A stretch of 64,000 nt of DNA. Origin: VAZQ01 sp963817135. GTDB taxonomy: Bacteria; Pseudomonadota; Alphaproteobacteria; Rhizobiales; Xanthobacteraceae. A program made the position numbers and the translations under genes. The notes below the pieces were generated by a model. It searched no databases. It was not told the DNA's origin and saw only the letters and a program-made list of their open reading frames with translations. Below are positions 8,723-16,835 of the stretch, piece by piece. The first letter of the stretch is position 1; every line of letters starts with the position of its first letter. The DNA is taken from the NCBI GenBank assembly GCA_963817135.1, contig CAWFNG010000022.1, positions 62,001 to 126,000 of the forward strand, read 5' to 3'.

Positions 8723-9766
8723 CTACTCCAAAGCGCGAATCCCGGCGTCGGTTATGACCTTCGTCCACTTCGCGATCTCCGATCTGATAAACGCATCGAG
8801 CTCTTCCGGAGTTCGGTATTCGTTGTCCATTCCGAGAGCCGCGAAGCGCTGCTGGGCATCCGGCTGGGCGAGCGCACGCTTTGCTTCCTGATTCAGTCGG
8901 AGCAATACGTCATTCGATATACCTGCAGGCGCGACCAGCGCGAACCACGTTGCTGCTTCAAAACCCGGTAACGCCGTTTCCGCAATTGTGGGAATCTCCG
9001 GTGCTGCGGCCGCCCGCTGTTTGCCCGTTACGGCGAGCGCCCGCAGCTGTCCCGCCCGCACGTTGCCGATGACCGCGGAGAGATTGGCAAAAATCAAGGG
9101 AATTTGCCCGCCGAGCAGATCGTTGATGGCCGGCGCTTCGCCACGGTAAGCAACATGCGCGAGCTTGATGCCTGCCTGCAACGAAAACAGCTCCCCTGTC
9201 ATGTGCGGGGTGGTCCCGATTCCGCCGGAGCCAAAATTGATCGCCCCCGGGGCGGCTTTCGCCATCGCGATCAGCTCTCTCACCGAGTTTGCCGGCACCG
9301 ATGGATGAACGACCAGAACCAGTGGCGAGACCCCGCCCATTGCGATCCCGGCGAAATCCCTGACCGGATCGAGCGAAGTTTTTCGATAGAGCAAGGGAGC
9401 AACCGCGAACGTGGTTTGGCTCCCCATCATCAACGTATACCCGTCGGCAGGTGCCCTTGCGAGCGCGTCTGCTGCAATCAACCCGCTGGCACCTGGTCGG
9501 TTTTCCACCAGCACGGATTGCCCGATCGCTTCCGACATCTTCTGCGCGAGAATTCGCCCAGCGACATCGGTTCCCCCGCCGGCGGAGAAGCCGACAAGCA
9601 TCTTGATTGGCTTCTCCGGAAAGGTTTGCGCCGCAGCCGCAATGCTGACGACGGACACAACGAGGGCAACGAGAAGATGCCAATCAAGCCGACGCTGGAT
9701 GGCGCGGCGCAGAACCGAATTGCCCATCTTCAAATTCGCCATGCCCCGCGCCTTTACCAAAGTCAC
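8723..9766 (-). CDS. Bug/TctC-family periplasmic solute-binding protein
   Basis: This is an extracytoplasmic binding protein of the tripartite tricarboxylate transporter (Bug) family. After a hydrophobic signal segment (LLVALVVSVVSIAAAAQTFP) it has the family N-terminus KPIKMLVGFSAGGGTDVAGR, then ENRPGASGLIAADALARAPADGYTL split by short loops, and INFGSGGIGTTPHMTGELF. The GTG at 9766 overlaps the stop of rimI. Internal ATGs at 9742 and 9727 are equally good starts. No TctA or TctB membrane subunit is nearby, which is common for Bug proteins, so the ligand cannot be deduced. It sits between miaB and rimI, where I would expect fur in related genomes, so it may be a replacement insertion. Confidence 0.9.
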   Translation of the reverse strand: MTLVKARGMANLKMGNSVLRRAIQRRLDWHLLVALVVSVVSIAAAAQTFPEKPIKMLVGFSAGGGTDVAGRILAQKMSEAIGQSVLVENRPGASGLIAADALARAPADGYTLMMGSQTTFAVAPLLYRKTSLDPVRDFAGIAMGGVSPLVLVVHPSVPANSVRELIAMAKAAPGAINFGSGGIGTTPHMTGELFSLQAGIKLAHVAYRGEAPAINDLLGGQIPLIFANLSAVIGNVRAGQLRALAVTGKQRAAAAPEIPTIAETALPGFEAATWFALVAPAGISNDVLLRLNQEAKRALAQPDAQQRFAALGMDNEYRTPEELDAFIRSEIAKWTKVITDAGIRALE

Positions 9767-10242
9767 GGAAGTTCGCGCCGCAAGATCAATGCTGCGGAGC
9801 CATCGGTGTCGGAATAATATCCCTTGCGGCGGCCAACGTCACGAAAGCCTGTGCGCTGGTACATGCGCCGCGCCGGCAAATTGCTCTCCGCCACTTCGAG
9901 AAACACCGTTTGCACGCCCAGGCCCGCGAGGCGCCGCAAATTGACCTCGACCAGGCGGCGCCCCAATCCCTTGCCCCGCCGAGAGCGGGCAACAGCGATT
10001 GACAGGATCTCCGCCTCGTCGGCCGCGATGCGCGATAAAATAAAGCCTATGAGGTCACGGCCTGAAACGATGCGGTGGGCGACGACATTGGGCGCGCGCA
10101 GCAGGCGATCGAACTCTCCGTCGCTCCATGCACGATGGAACGACTGGGCGTGGAGAGAAGCAAATGCCCGCGCGTCAGCCGGGCCGGCTTCAGACAATAC
10201 CGGCGCCTTGCGTGCGAACAGACGCCGCACAATGGCTCTCAT
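9763..10242 (-). CDS. rimI: Ribosomal-protein-alanine N-acetyltransferase RimI-like GNAT
   Basis: This 159-aa GNAT-fold acetyltransferase has the acetyl-CoA motif A loop in SIAVARSRRGKGLGRRLVE (Q/R-x-x-G-x-G type) and the motif B segment FLEVAESNLPARRMYQRTGF, both typical of RimI. RimI acetylates the N-terminal alanine of ribosomal protein S18. It directly follows tsaB with a 4-bp overlap, which is the usual tsaB-rimI pairing in bacteria and supports the assignment over other GNATs. The downstream binding-protein gene overlaps its stop codon. Confidence 0.9.
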   Translation of the reverse strand: MRAIVRRLFARKAPVLSEAGPADARAFASLHAQSFHRAWSDGEFDRLLRAPNVVAHRIVSGRDLIGFILSRIAADEAEILSIAVARSRRGKGLGRRLVEVNLRRLAGLGVQTVFLEVAESNLPARRMYQRTGFRDVGRRKGYYSDTDGSAALILRRELP

Positions 10243-10922
10243 CTGCGCGGAAGATGGGCGGCGTCCTGGGGCTGGGCATCGGGCGCGCGCAAATAGAGCG
10301 GCTTGGGCGGGCCATAACCGTCCGCCGCCGCGGCACCGAGTTGGGCAATCCAGCCGATATCGGGGGCGCCGCGGTTTTCGACCAGCAAGGGTGGATCGAC
10401 TCCTTTCGGCCAGGCAGCGGCAAGAGTTTCGGCGGCGGAACCAACAAGCCGCGCCGGGCCGGTGGTGGCAGCCCGCAACGCGTCACGTGCGCTGGCAATG
10501 CGCGGCGTAACGAGGGTACGGCCGCCGGTGCCGAACACTTGGATAAAAACATTCGCGTGTCGCGCATCGATGGCCGCCACCACCTGGGTGCTGTCGTCTT
10601 CCGCGATGAGTGGAGCGGCAAAGCCGGCGAGGGTGGACAGCCCGATTGCCGGCTTGCCGGCAGCAAGCGCTATGCCGCGGGTTGCCGAGATTCCGACCCG
10701 AAGGCCGGTAAAGCTGCCTGGTCCGGTGGTGACCGCGATGCGATCGAGTTCGAGAAACGCAATCCCGGCTTGTTCCATGACGCGGGCGATAAGCGGCATG
10801 AGCGCTTCAGCGTGGCCGCGCTTCATTGGAAGGGTCTCGCTGGCAACGATACCGCCGCGGGCAAGGTCAAGCACGGCGGCGGAACAGGCATCAAGCGCGG
10901 TATCGATGGCGAGGACGCGCAT
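10239..10922 (-). CDS. tsaB: tRNA threonylcarbamoyladenosine biosynthesis protein TsaB
   Basis: TsaB is the non-catalytic partner of TsaD in formation of t6A37 on ANN-decoding tRNAs. It begins MRVLAIDTALDACSAAV, the actin-like ATPase-fold strand of the family. The conserved segments RGHAEALMPLIARVM and TGPGSFTGLRVGISATRGIALA follow. At 227 aa the length is normal. It is translationally coupled to rimI by a 4-bp overlap. The 196 bp upstream separate it from the NFU gene and hold no recognised feature. Confidence 0.95.
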   Translation of the reverse strand: MRVLAIDTALDACSAAVLDLARGGIVASETLPMKRGHAEALMPLIARVMEQAGIAFLELDRIAVTTGPGSFTGLRVGISATRGIALAAGKPAIGLSTLAGFAAPLIAEDDSTQVVAAIDARHANVFIQVFGTGGRTLVTPRIASARDALRAATTGPARLVGSAAETLAAAWPKGVDPPLLVENRGAPDIGWIAQLGAAAADGYGPPKPLYLRAPDAQPQDAAHLPRR

Positions 10923-11118
10923 TCGTTTGCTTCACCGCCCGTTTCGATAGTGAGATCCGTCAAGCATCGAGGAAAACGGCCGACCGAGGACCCTGGCCGG
11001 ACGGCGGCAGGGCCGGCAAAGGCGCGATCTCCGACCTATTCGCGTAGGCGGAATTGTGCGCGCGCCGCGCGCGAGCGGAGAGGTCGCGGCAGAAAATTTT
11101 GCCCACCCGACCAGACGA

Positions 11119-11679
11119 TCATCCCATCGGTCGGACTTCAATAACGTCCGGAAGGTAGTGGCGCAGCAGATTCTGAATTCCGTGTCGCAGGGTGGCCGTG
11201 GATGACGGGCATCCCGAGCACGCTCCCTTCATGTCGAGATAGACGATTCCGTCCTTGAAGCCGCGGAAGGTGATGTCGCCGCCGTCATTGGCGACTGCCG
11301 GCCGCACGCGGGATTCGATCAGTTCTTTGATGGTGGCAACAGTCTCGGAATCTTCCGCAGCGAAGAATTCATCGCTCGCGACCGCCCCCGTCCCCTCCTC
11401 CCTCAGGATCGGAGCGCCCGACATGAAGTGTTCCATGATTGCGCCGAGAATGGCCGGCTTGAGCTGCTGCCATTCACCGCTACCTTTTGTAACCGCAATA
11501 AAATCGGAACCGAGGAACACGCCAGAAATTCCGGCGATTGCAAATACCTTTTCGGCGAGCGGCGACTGGGCGGCCGCATCCAGGTCGCGCATATCGAGGG
11601 TGCCGCTGGCCAGCACGCTGCGTCCCGGCAGAAACTTCAGGGTGGCCGGGTTCGGGGTCGGCTCGGTCTGGATGAACAT
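11119..11679 (-). CDS. NFU-type iron-sulfur cluster scaffold protein
   Basis: This 186-aa protein has the N-terminal Nfu_N domain (MFIQTEPTPNPATLKFLPG) and a C-terminal NifU-like domain with the cluster-binding CxxC in MKGACSGCPSSTATL, near residue 155. It resembles mitochondrial NFU1 and alphaproteobacterial homologues that carry Fe-S clusters to target enzymes such as MiaB or lipoyl synthase. It lies between the universal stress protein and tsaB genes, on the same strand with gaps of 130-200 bp. NifU of nitrogen fixation is unlikely because the IscU-like domain is absent. Confidence 0.94.
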   Translation of the reverse strand: MFIQTEPTPNPATLKFLPGRSVLASGTLDMRDLDAAAQSPLAEKVFAIAGISGVFLGSDFIAVTKGSGEWQQLKPAILGAIMEHFMSGAPILREEGTGAVASDEFFAAEDSETVATIKELIESRVRPAVANDGGDITFRGFKDGIVYLDMKGACSGCPSSTATLRHGIQNLLRHYLPDVIEVRPMG

Positions 11680-11813
11680 GGCTGGCTCCTGGGCGATATG
11701 TCGCCATTTGCAATTTGGCGGAAATTTCGTCTGCTCCCGCTATTCTAATAGGTGGCAGCACGCGACGAAAGTTTCAAGAATACGCGTGGCTCGGCCGCAA
11801 GAGAACGAGCTTT

Positions 11814-12308
11814 TTACGACATGGAATCGAGGTCCTCGTCACTCAGGTGACCGGGCACCACGGCGACCGGGATGGGAAATTCGCCTGCGCTCTTGCTCAG
11901 GCTGGTGACCAGCGGCCCAGGCCCTTCCTTGGCGGTTGCAGCGGCAAGTACAAGGATGGCGATGTCCTCGTCGTCCTCGATCAGTTTCAAGAGTTCCTCT
12001 GTTTTTTCCCCTTCCCGAATCACCCTTTGCGGCATCACCCCCGTGATGCTTGCCGAACGGGCGGCATGGCGATCGAGCACGGCATTTGCTTCCTCATGCG
12101 CTTCGGCACGCATGATATCGGCAACGCCAAGCCACTGCGGGCCATGATCGTGGGTCTCGATGACGCGCAGCATCAGCACGGTTGCGCCGATGCGTAATGC
12201 ACGCCGACTTGCGAAATACAGTGCCCGATCGCATTCCGGCGAATCATCGATAACCACGAGGAATTTCGGCGAATGGCCGGCCTCGTAGCTGCGCCGCTTC
12301 TTTTTCAT
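11814..12308 (-). CDS. Universal stress protein (UspA family)
   Basis: This 164-aa single Usp-domain protein starts with a Lys/Arg-rich stretch (MKKKRRSYEAGHSPK) followed by the first strand FLVVIDDSPECDRALYFA. The family's nucleotide-binding Gly loop is not clearly present; the equivalent region reads AAATAKEGPGPLVTSLSKS. It may therefore be a non-ATP-binding type. A Usp gene next to trpS and NFU is common in Rhizobiales. The region upstream of its start is filled by the paired-hairpin repeats. Confidence 0.9.
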   Translation of the reverse strand: MKKKRRSYEAGHSPKFLVVIDDSPECDRALYFASRRALRIGATVLMLRVIETHDHGPQWLGVADIMRAEAHEEANAVLDRHAARSASITGVMPQRVIREGEKTEELLKLIEDDEDIAILVLAAATAKEGPGPLVTSLSKSAGEFPIPVAVVPGHLSDEDLDSMS

Positions 12309-12333
12309 GGATTCGCCCGGGCCCGTCCCCGCA

Positions 12334-12499
12334 CTAGTGTGACGGATTTGACGTTCCTACCAGCATTGCCGCGAGTCATTCGTAGGAACGTCAAATCCAA
12401 AGCCACACTAGCATCATATAGTTGCTAGTGTCCCTTTGGTTCTGACGTTCGTATGCGAGCGTGCTGCAAAGTGTACGAACATCGGAACCGGGACACTAG
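12334..12499 (+). repeat. CTAG-bounded paired-hairpin module AB, copy 1
   Basis: Hairpin A occupies 12334-12411 (78 bp). A 13-bp spacer (catcatatagttg) follows, then hairpin B at 12425-12499 (75 bp). Each hairpin begins CTAGTG and ends CACTAG. In A the arms pair as gatttgacgttccta with taggaacgtcaaatc, and in B an outer GTGTCCC pairs with GGGACAC. An unpaired 3-nt bulge lies on the arm next to the spacer in both hairpins. The last CTAG is shared with the next module. It lies between the uspA start and the trpS end. Confidence 0.93.
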
Positions 12500-12662
12500 T
12501 GCGGTGAATTTGAAGTTCCTCTCATTACCGGCCGCGAGCTCGTTTAGGAACTTCAAATTCAAAACCGCACTAGAATCATAGAGTTGCTAGTGGTCCTTAG
12601 ATTTCGAAGTTCGCACCTGAACGTGCTGCGAGTGGTGGCGAACTTCGGAATCGGACCACTAG
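12496..12662 (+). repeat. CTAG-bounded paired-hairpin module CD, copy 1
   Basis: Hairpin C is at 12496-12573 (78 bp), the spacer aatcatagagttg at 12574-12586 (13 bp) and hairpin D at 12587-12662 (76 bp). C is a sister of A: gaatttgaagttcct pairs with aggaacttcaaattc, with compensatory changes relative to A. D is a sister of B (gatttcgaagttcgc type). The module starts on the CTAG that ends module AB, so the two are fused head to tail through one shared tetranucleotide. Confidence 0.93.
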
Positions 12663-12750
12663 TTCGTCAGGTCGCACGAATCCTGCCATGGCGTTTGGCC
12701 AGGGTACAAGTCCTAATCCAGCAGCGAATTTTTGCCGCCAGCGGGTGCGT

Positions 12751-13785
12751 TTAGCGATGAACGAACCCCACGATATCCTTCACTGCCGTCATGGTCTCGA
12801 CCGCGATTGCTTGTGCTCGCCCGGCGCCCTCAGCGAGAATTGAATCGATGTATGCAGGATCGCCCATGAGACGCTTCATCTCGGATGTGATCGGCGACAG
12901 CTTTGCGACTGCGAGCTCGACAAGGGCAGATTTGAAGGTTGAGAACTGACCACCCCCATATTCGCGCAGAACGTCGGGCTTGCTCACTCCGGCAAGCGCG
13001 GCATAGATGCCGACGAGATTTTCTGCTTCGGGACGGGCCGTTAGTTCTTTTTCTTCGCTCGGCAACGGATGGGGGTCGGTTTTGGCGCGGCGAATTTTGT
13101 GGGCAATCGTATCGGCATCATCGCTGAGGTTGATGCGCGACTGATCCGATGCTTCCGATTTCGACATTTTCTTTGTGCCGTCACGCAGCGACATGACCCG
13201 CGTCGCCACGCCTTCGATCAGCGGCTCCGGCAGAGGAAAAAAGGCGTCCCCGTAGCCGTGCGCCCGAATGGAATCGGCAAAGTCGCTGTTGAATTTTTGT
13301 GCGATGTCTCGCGACAATTCGAGATGTTGCTTCTGATCGTCGCCGACCGGCACATGCGTAGCCCGGTAAGCCAGAATGTCTGCCGCCATCAAGGCGGGAT
13401 AGACGTAAAGGCCGACCGATGCGTTCTCGCGATCCTTGCCCGCTTTTTCCTTGAACTGCGTCATGCGGTTGAGCCAGCCTAGTCGTGCAACACAGTTGAA
13501 GATCCAGGCAAGCTCGGCATGCTCGGCGACCTGGCTTTGATTGAATACGATATGTTTCTTTGGATCGATGCCGCAGGCGACGAAAGCGGCGGCGACTTCG
13601 CGGGTCAGCTTGGGCAATTCGGCCGGGTCCTGCCAGACCGTTATGGCGTGCAGATCGACAATGCAGTAGATGCAGTCGTATTTCTCCTGCAAGGCAACGA
13701 ACTTGACGATGGCGCCGAGATAATTGCCCAGATGCAGATTGCCGCTGGGCTGAACGCCGGAAAACACCCGCTCTCTGAAACCCAT
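12751..13785 (-). CDS. trpS: Tryptophanyl-tRNA synthetase
   Basis: This class I aminoacyl-tRNA synthetase charges tRNA-Trp. The N-terminal SGVQPSGNLHLGNYLGA contains the HIGH-equivalent motif, and KMSKSEASDQSRINL carries the KMSKS loop near residue 205. The 344-aa length is typical for bacterial TrpS. The start MGFRERVFSG fits the family. It is read away from the adenosine kinase gene, sharing a 145-bp divergent intergenic region. Downstream, before uspA, are the paired-hairpin repeats; no clear intrinsic terminator was found. Confidence 0.97.
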   Translation of the reverse strand: MGFRERVFSGVQPSGNLHLGNYLGAIVKFVALQEKYDCIYCIVDLHAITVWQDPAELPKLTREVAAAFVACGIDPKKHIVFNQSQVAEHAELAWIFNCVARLGWLNRMTQFKEKAGKDRENASVGLYVYPALMAADILAYRATHVPVGDDQKQHLELSRDIAQKFNSDFADSIRAHGYGDAFFPLPEPLIEGVATRVMSLRDGTKKMSKSEASDQSRINLSDDADTIAHKIRRAKTDPHPLPSEEKELTARPEAENLVGIYAALAGVSKPDVLREYGGGQFSTFKSALVELAVAKLSPITSEMKRLMGDPAYIDSILAEGAGRAQAIAVETMTAVKDIVGFVHR

Positions 13786-13873
13786 GCCTCACCTCAGTTG
13801 CGCCGCTGCATGACACAGGGTTTGACCTTTGTGCAATAGGAGGCGTTGCCAAGCTTCAAGATCATGTCCGTGA

Positions 13874-13901
13874 TTGCCTGATTGTATTCTGCCGGTATAG
13901 T
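13874..13901 (+). promoter_or_regulatory. Possible sigma-70-type promoter of adenosine kinase
   Basis: TTGCCT at 13874-13879 and TATAGT at 13896-13901 are separated by 16 bp, close to the housekeeping consensus. They stand about 30 bp before the GTG start of the downstream gene. The call rests on pattern only. Confidence 0.4.
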
Positions 13902-13930
13902 GCGCGCGCCTTTCCCGGAGTCCTTATGTC

Positions 13931-14926
13931 GTGACGCGTTTTGATCTGCTTGGCATCGGCAATGCAATCGTCGACGTGATTGCCCGCACCGAGGACGATT
14001 TCCTGATTCGGCAAAAGCTGCACAAGGGCACAATGCAGCTGATCGACGAGCGCGAAGCTGCGCGGCTGTACGATGAGATGGGTCCCGCGGTTGAAGTCTC
14101 GGGCGGCTCGGCGGCGAACACGGTCGTAGGCGCAGCATCGCTCGGCGCGCGGACAGCGTTCATCGGCAAGGTCCGCGATGACGAAATGGGCCGCGTGTTC
14201 GCGCATGACATTCGCGCTGCCGGTGTTTCATTCAACACGCCTGCGGCCGCGGATGGCCCTTCAACCGCGCGTTGCTATGTCCTGGTAACGCCTGACGGCG
14301 AGCGGACCATGAATACCTATCTCGGCGCGGCCCAGGACCTGCATCCCGACGATATCGATCATGAAACCATTGCCGCTGCCCGCATTCTTTATCTCGAAGG
14401 GTATTTGTGGGATCCGCCGCGCGCCAAGGAGGCTTTCCTGAAGGCGGCAACGATTGCGCATCAGGCGCGACGCGACGTTGCGCTCACCTTGTCGGACGCC
14501 TTCTGTGTGGACCGCTACCGCGCGGAATTCCTCGATCTCATCCGCACCGGGGTGGTTGACCTGGTCTTTGCCAATGAACGCGAACTGCACAGCCTCTATG
14601 AGACGGCCGATTTCGATACTGCTCTGAACGCACTGCGCAGCGATGCACGTCTGGCAGTCGTCACGCGCAGCGAACGTGGTTGCCTGGTGGTGCGACGGGA
14701 GGAAACCTTGGCAGTCCCCGCCAGCCCCATCGAGCGACTAGTGGACGCGACCGGGGCTGGCGATCTGTTTGCAGCAGGGTTCCTGGTCGGCGTGGCGCGC
14801 GGCAGCGACTACCGGACATCGGCAAGACTGGGCGCCCTGGCGGCTGCGGAGGTGATCCAGCACCTCGGCGCACGCCCGGAAACTTCCCTCGAGGCCTTGG
14901 CGCAGGAAAACGGCTTTGCCGTTTGA
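13931..14926 (+). CDS. Adenosine kinase-like PfkB sugar/nucleoside kinase
   Basis: This 331-aa cytosolic kinase belongs to the PfkB/ribokinase family. It starts at a GTG (MTRFDLLGIGNAIVDVIAR). PfkB signatures are seen in EVSGGSAANTVVGAASLGA (about residue 57) and in the catalytic anion hole DATGAGDLFAAGF (about residue 275), where the Asp is the general base. The N-terminal motif GIGNAIVDV and the overall pattern match alphaproteobacterial adenosine kinases, which phosphorylate adenosine to AMP. A different nucleoside or sugar substrate cannot be excluded from sequence alone. It is divergent from trpS. Confidence 0.9.
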   Translation: MTRFDLLGIGNAIVDVIARTEDDFLIRQKLHKGTMQLIDEREAARLYDEMGPAVEVSGGSAANTVVGAASLGARTAFIGKVRDDEMGRVFAHDIRAAGVSFNTPAAADGPSTARCYVLVTPDGERTMNTYLGAAQDLHPDDIDHETIAAARILYLEGYLWDPPRAKEAFLKAATIAHQARRDVALTLSDAFCVDRYRAEFLDLIRTGVVDLVFANERELHSLYETADFDTALNALRSDARLAVVTRSERGCLVVRREETLAVPASPIERLVDATGAGDLFAAGFLVGVARGSDYRTSARLGALAAAEVIQHLGARPETSLEALAQENGFAV

Positions 14927-15060
14927 AAGCTAAGGTCGCTCCATTACGCGCGTTTTCCACAGTATTCCACAGCCATTTAAGGTTGCCGCCGGCGAGCATG
15001 GAACGCTTGCTTGCGGGTTTTCGTTTGCGGCGCGCCGAAGTGCATTCCAGGAGGAGTTTC

Positions 15061-15255
15061 ATGCAGTTGCGAACTCATCGACTTCCCAGCCGATTTCCCG
15101 CCGGCACCCGGTATGTCGTCGAAGGCCGCCGCGGACGGAGCGGGCTTAATGTCCGCGCGCGCTACATCGAGTTCCCCGATGGCAGGCACATGGAACTTCC
15201 GGTCGAGCGTAATCGCCGGGCGACTAGGCAGCGGCAGCGGCATCGGCCCGGATAG
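15061..15255 (+). CDS. Small conserved-looking protein, 64 aa, unknown function
   Basis: An ATG at 15061 is preceded by a very good ribosome binding site (aggaggag, 5 bp upstream). The 64-aa product begins MQLRTHRLPSRFPAGTRYVV and continues with RYIEFPDGRHMELPVERN, then a basic Arg/Gln-rich tail. The pattern of a PSRFPxGTRYVVEG core followed by a second RY segment resembles short uncharacterised proteins I associate with Rhizobiales, but no function is known to me. It follows adenosine kinase by 134 bp and is followed by a terminator, so it may be the last gene of that unit. Confidence 0.65.
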   Translation: MQLRTHRLPSRFPAGTRYVVEGRRGRSGLNVRARYIEFPDGRHMELPVERNRRATRQRQRHRPG

Positions 15256-15359
15256 AAATTATTTCCGATTGGAGGGAACGGAAGGCGAGGCTCCGGATTG
15301 AATAGCCAACGCCGGGTGGAGTGCCCCCCAGCCCCCAACCCCTCACCCATCCGGCGACA

Positions 15360-15396
15360 GACCCTGGTCCCCTCGGGCGCCAGGGTCTTCTTTTTC
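15360..15396 (+). terminator. Rho-independent terminator
   Basis: The arms gaccctgg and ccagggtc (15360-15387) pair perfectly around a 12-nt loop and are followed by ttctttttc. It lies about 100 bp after the 64-aa gene and faces the end of proB, so it probably ends the adenosine kinase transcription unit. Confidence 0.75.
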
Positions 15397-15536
15397 CTGC
15401 AAATTCTTGCACCAAAGCGCTGCGCTTTGAGTTGGGGTCAGGCTTGGCACCAGCTGGGCTGTCCTGTCCTTCGGGACGACACAGGCTCTACACATCTTCA
15501 CGATGTTGTGACGAAGCTGCCTTTCGCCCCAGACGT

Positions 15537-16667
15537 TTAGGCGCGACCTATAACCAGATCGTCGCGGTGCACCATTTCCGCGCGGCCGCCGAATCCCAGG
15601 ATGGAAAGAATATCCGCCGACGAACGACCCCTGATTTTGGCTGCGTCGTCCACATCATAGGCAACAAGACCGCGGCCGACTTCGGTTCCGTCGGGACCGC
15701 GGATCACCACAGCGTCGCCGCGTGCAAAGCTGCCCTCGACGCGCGTTACCCCCGCGGGCAGCAGGCTTTTGCCATTGCGCAATGCCACGAGCGCGCCGGC
15801 ATCAATCATCAGGCTACCCTTCGGTTCGAGACTGCCGGCAATCCATTTCTTGCGGGCAGTGACCGGATTTGCGGCGGTGAGAAACCAGGTGCAGCGGACG
15901 CCCCCTGCAATCGCCGCAAGCGGGTGCGAGACCCGGCCCGATGCAATTACCATATGGGTTCCGCCACTGCCGGCGATCCTGCCGGCTTCGATTTTTGTCT
16001 GCATGCCCCCGCGCGACAATTGCGAGCCGGCGGCACCTGCCACTGCTTCGATCGCGGGCGTGATGCGCTCGACCAGCGGAATGAGCTTGGCATTCGCGTT
16101 CTCGCTTGGTGGCGCATCGTAGAGTCCGTCAACGTCTGAAAGCAGCACGAGGAGGTCCGCGCCGACCATGGTTGCGACCCGCGCCGCCAGACGATCATTG
16201 TCGCCGTACCGAATCTCATTGGTCGCGACGGTGTCGTTCTCGTTGATCACCGGTACCGCGCGCCATTCCAGGAGCTTGTCGATGGTTGAGCGCGCATTGA
16301 GATAGCGCCGGCGCTCCTCGGTATCCTGCAGCGTGACGAGAATCTGTCCCGCCGTCATGCCGTGGCGGCCCAGCACCTGCGACCAGGTACGTGCAAGCGA
16401 GATCTGTCCGACGGCGGCCGCGGCCTGGCTGTCTTCCAGCCTGAGCGCGCCTCCGGGGAGCCGGAGCACGGCGCGACCCAGCGCAATCGCCCCCGAAGAA
16501 ACGACCAGGATGTCGCGCTTTTCCTGATGCAGTTCGGCAAGGTCCTGCGCGAGCGATGCAAGCCACTCGTCATTGAGCCGTCCCCCTTCGCTGTTGACGA
16601 GCAGGGAGGAGCCGACCTTCACCACGATGCGGCGGAACTCCCTGATCGTCGGCGACTTTGCAGCCAT
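15537..16667 (-). CDS. proB: Glutamate 5-kinase
   Basis: ProB phosphorylates glutamate in the first step of proline synthesis. The 376-aa protein has an amino-acid-kinase domain (RIVVKVGSSLLVNSEGG, VSSGAIALGRAVL, INENDTVATNEIRYGDNDRLAARVA read in parts) and a C-terminal PUA domain (about residues 285-365, ending SILGFGGRAEMVHRDDL). Length and domain order are standard. In many Rhizobiales it lies directly after obgE and before proA. Here obgE is 168 bp upstream on the same strand, but no proA follows. Confidence 0.96.
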   Translation of the reverse strand: MAAKSPTIREFRRIVVKVGSSLLVNSEGGRLNDEWLASLAQDLAELHQEKRDILVVSSGAIALGRAVLRLPGGALRLEDSQAAAAVGQISLARTWSQVLGRHGMTAGQILVTLQDTEERRRYLNARSTIDKLLEWRAVPVINENDTVATNEIRYGDNDRLAARVATMVGADLLVLLSDVDGLYDAPPSENANAKLIPLVERITPAIEAVAGAAGSQLSRGGMQTKIEAGRIAGSGGTHMVIASGRVSHPLAAIAGGVRCTWFLTAANPVTARKKWIAGSLEPKGSLMIDAGALVALRNGKSLLPAGVTRVEGSFARGDAVVIRGPDGTEVGRGLVAYDVDDAAKIRGRSSADILSILGFGGRAEMVHRDDLVIGRA

Positions 16668-16835
16668 GCCATTCCCGCCAGCAGCGCGAACCGGAACACG
16701 CGTTGTTTAACATGCCCATTCGGGTGCGCCGCAAGCCAGTGTACAGGAGGTCCGATCAGAAGAGCGCTGCGCCGGCAGACGCGCGCAGGCTCATCGAACG
16801 CTTGCGCGAGCAGTAACAACGCGCGTGGCGCTTCA

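Noticed and set aside
11119..11679. Nitrogen-fixation NifU
   Set aside because: Only the Nfu_N and C-terminal NFU domains are present; the IscU-like domain of true NifU is missing and no nif genes are seen.
12334..12662. CRISPR-like array
   Set aside because: The repeats are long hairpins of differing sequence without regular unique spacers, and no cas genes are near.
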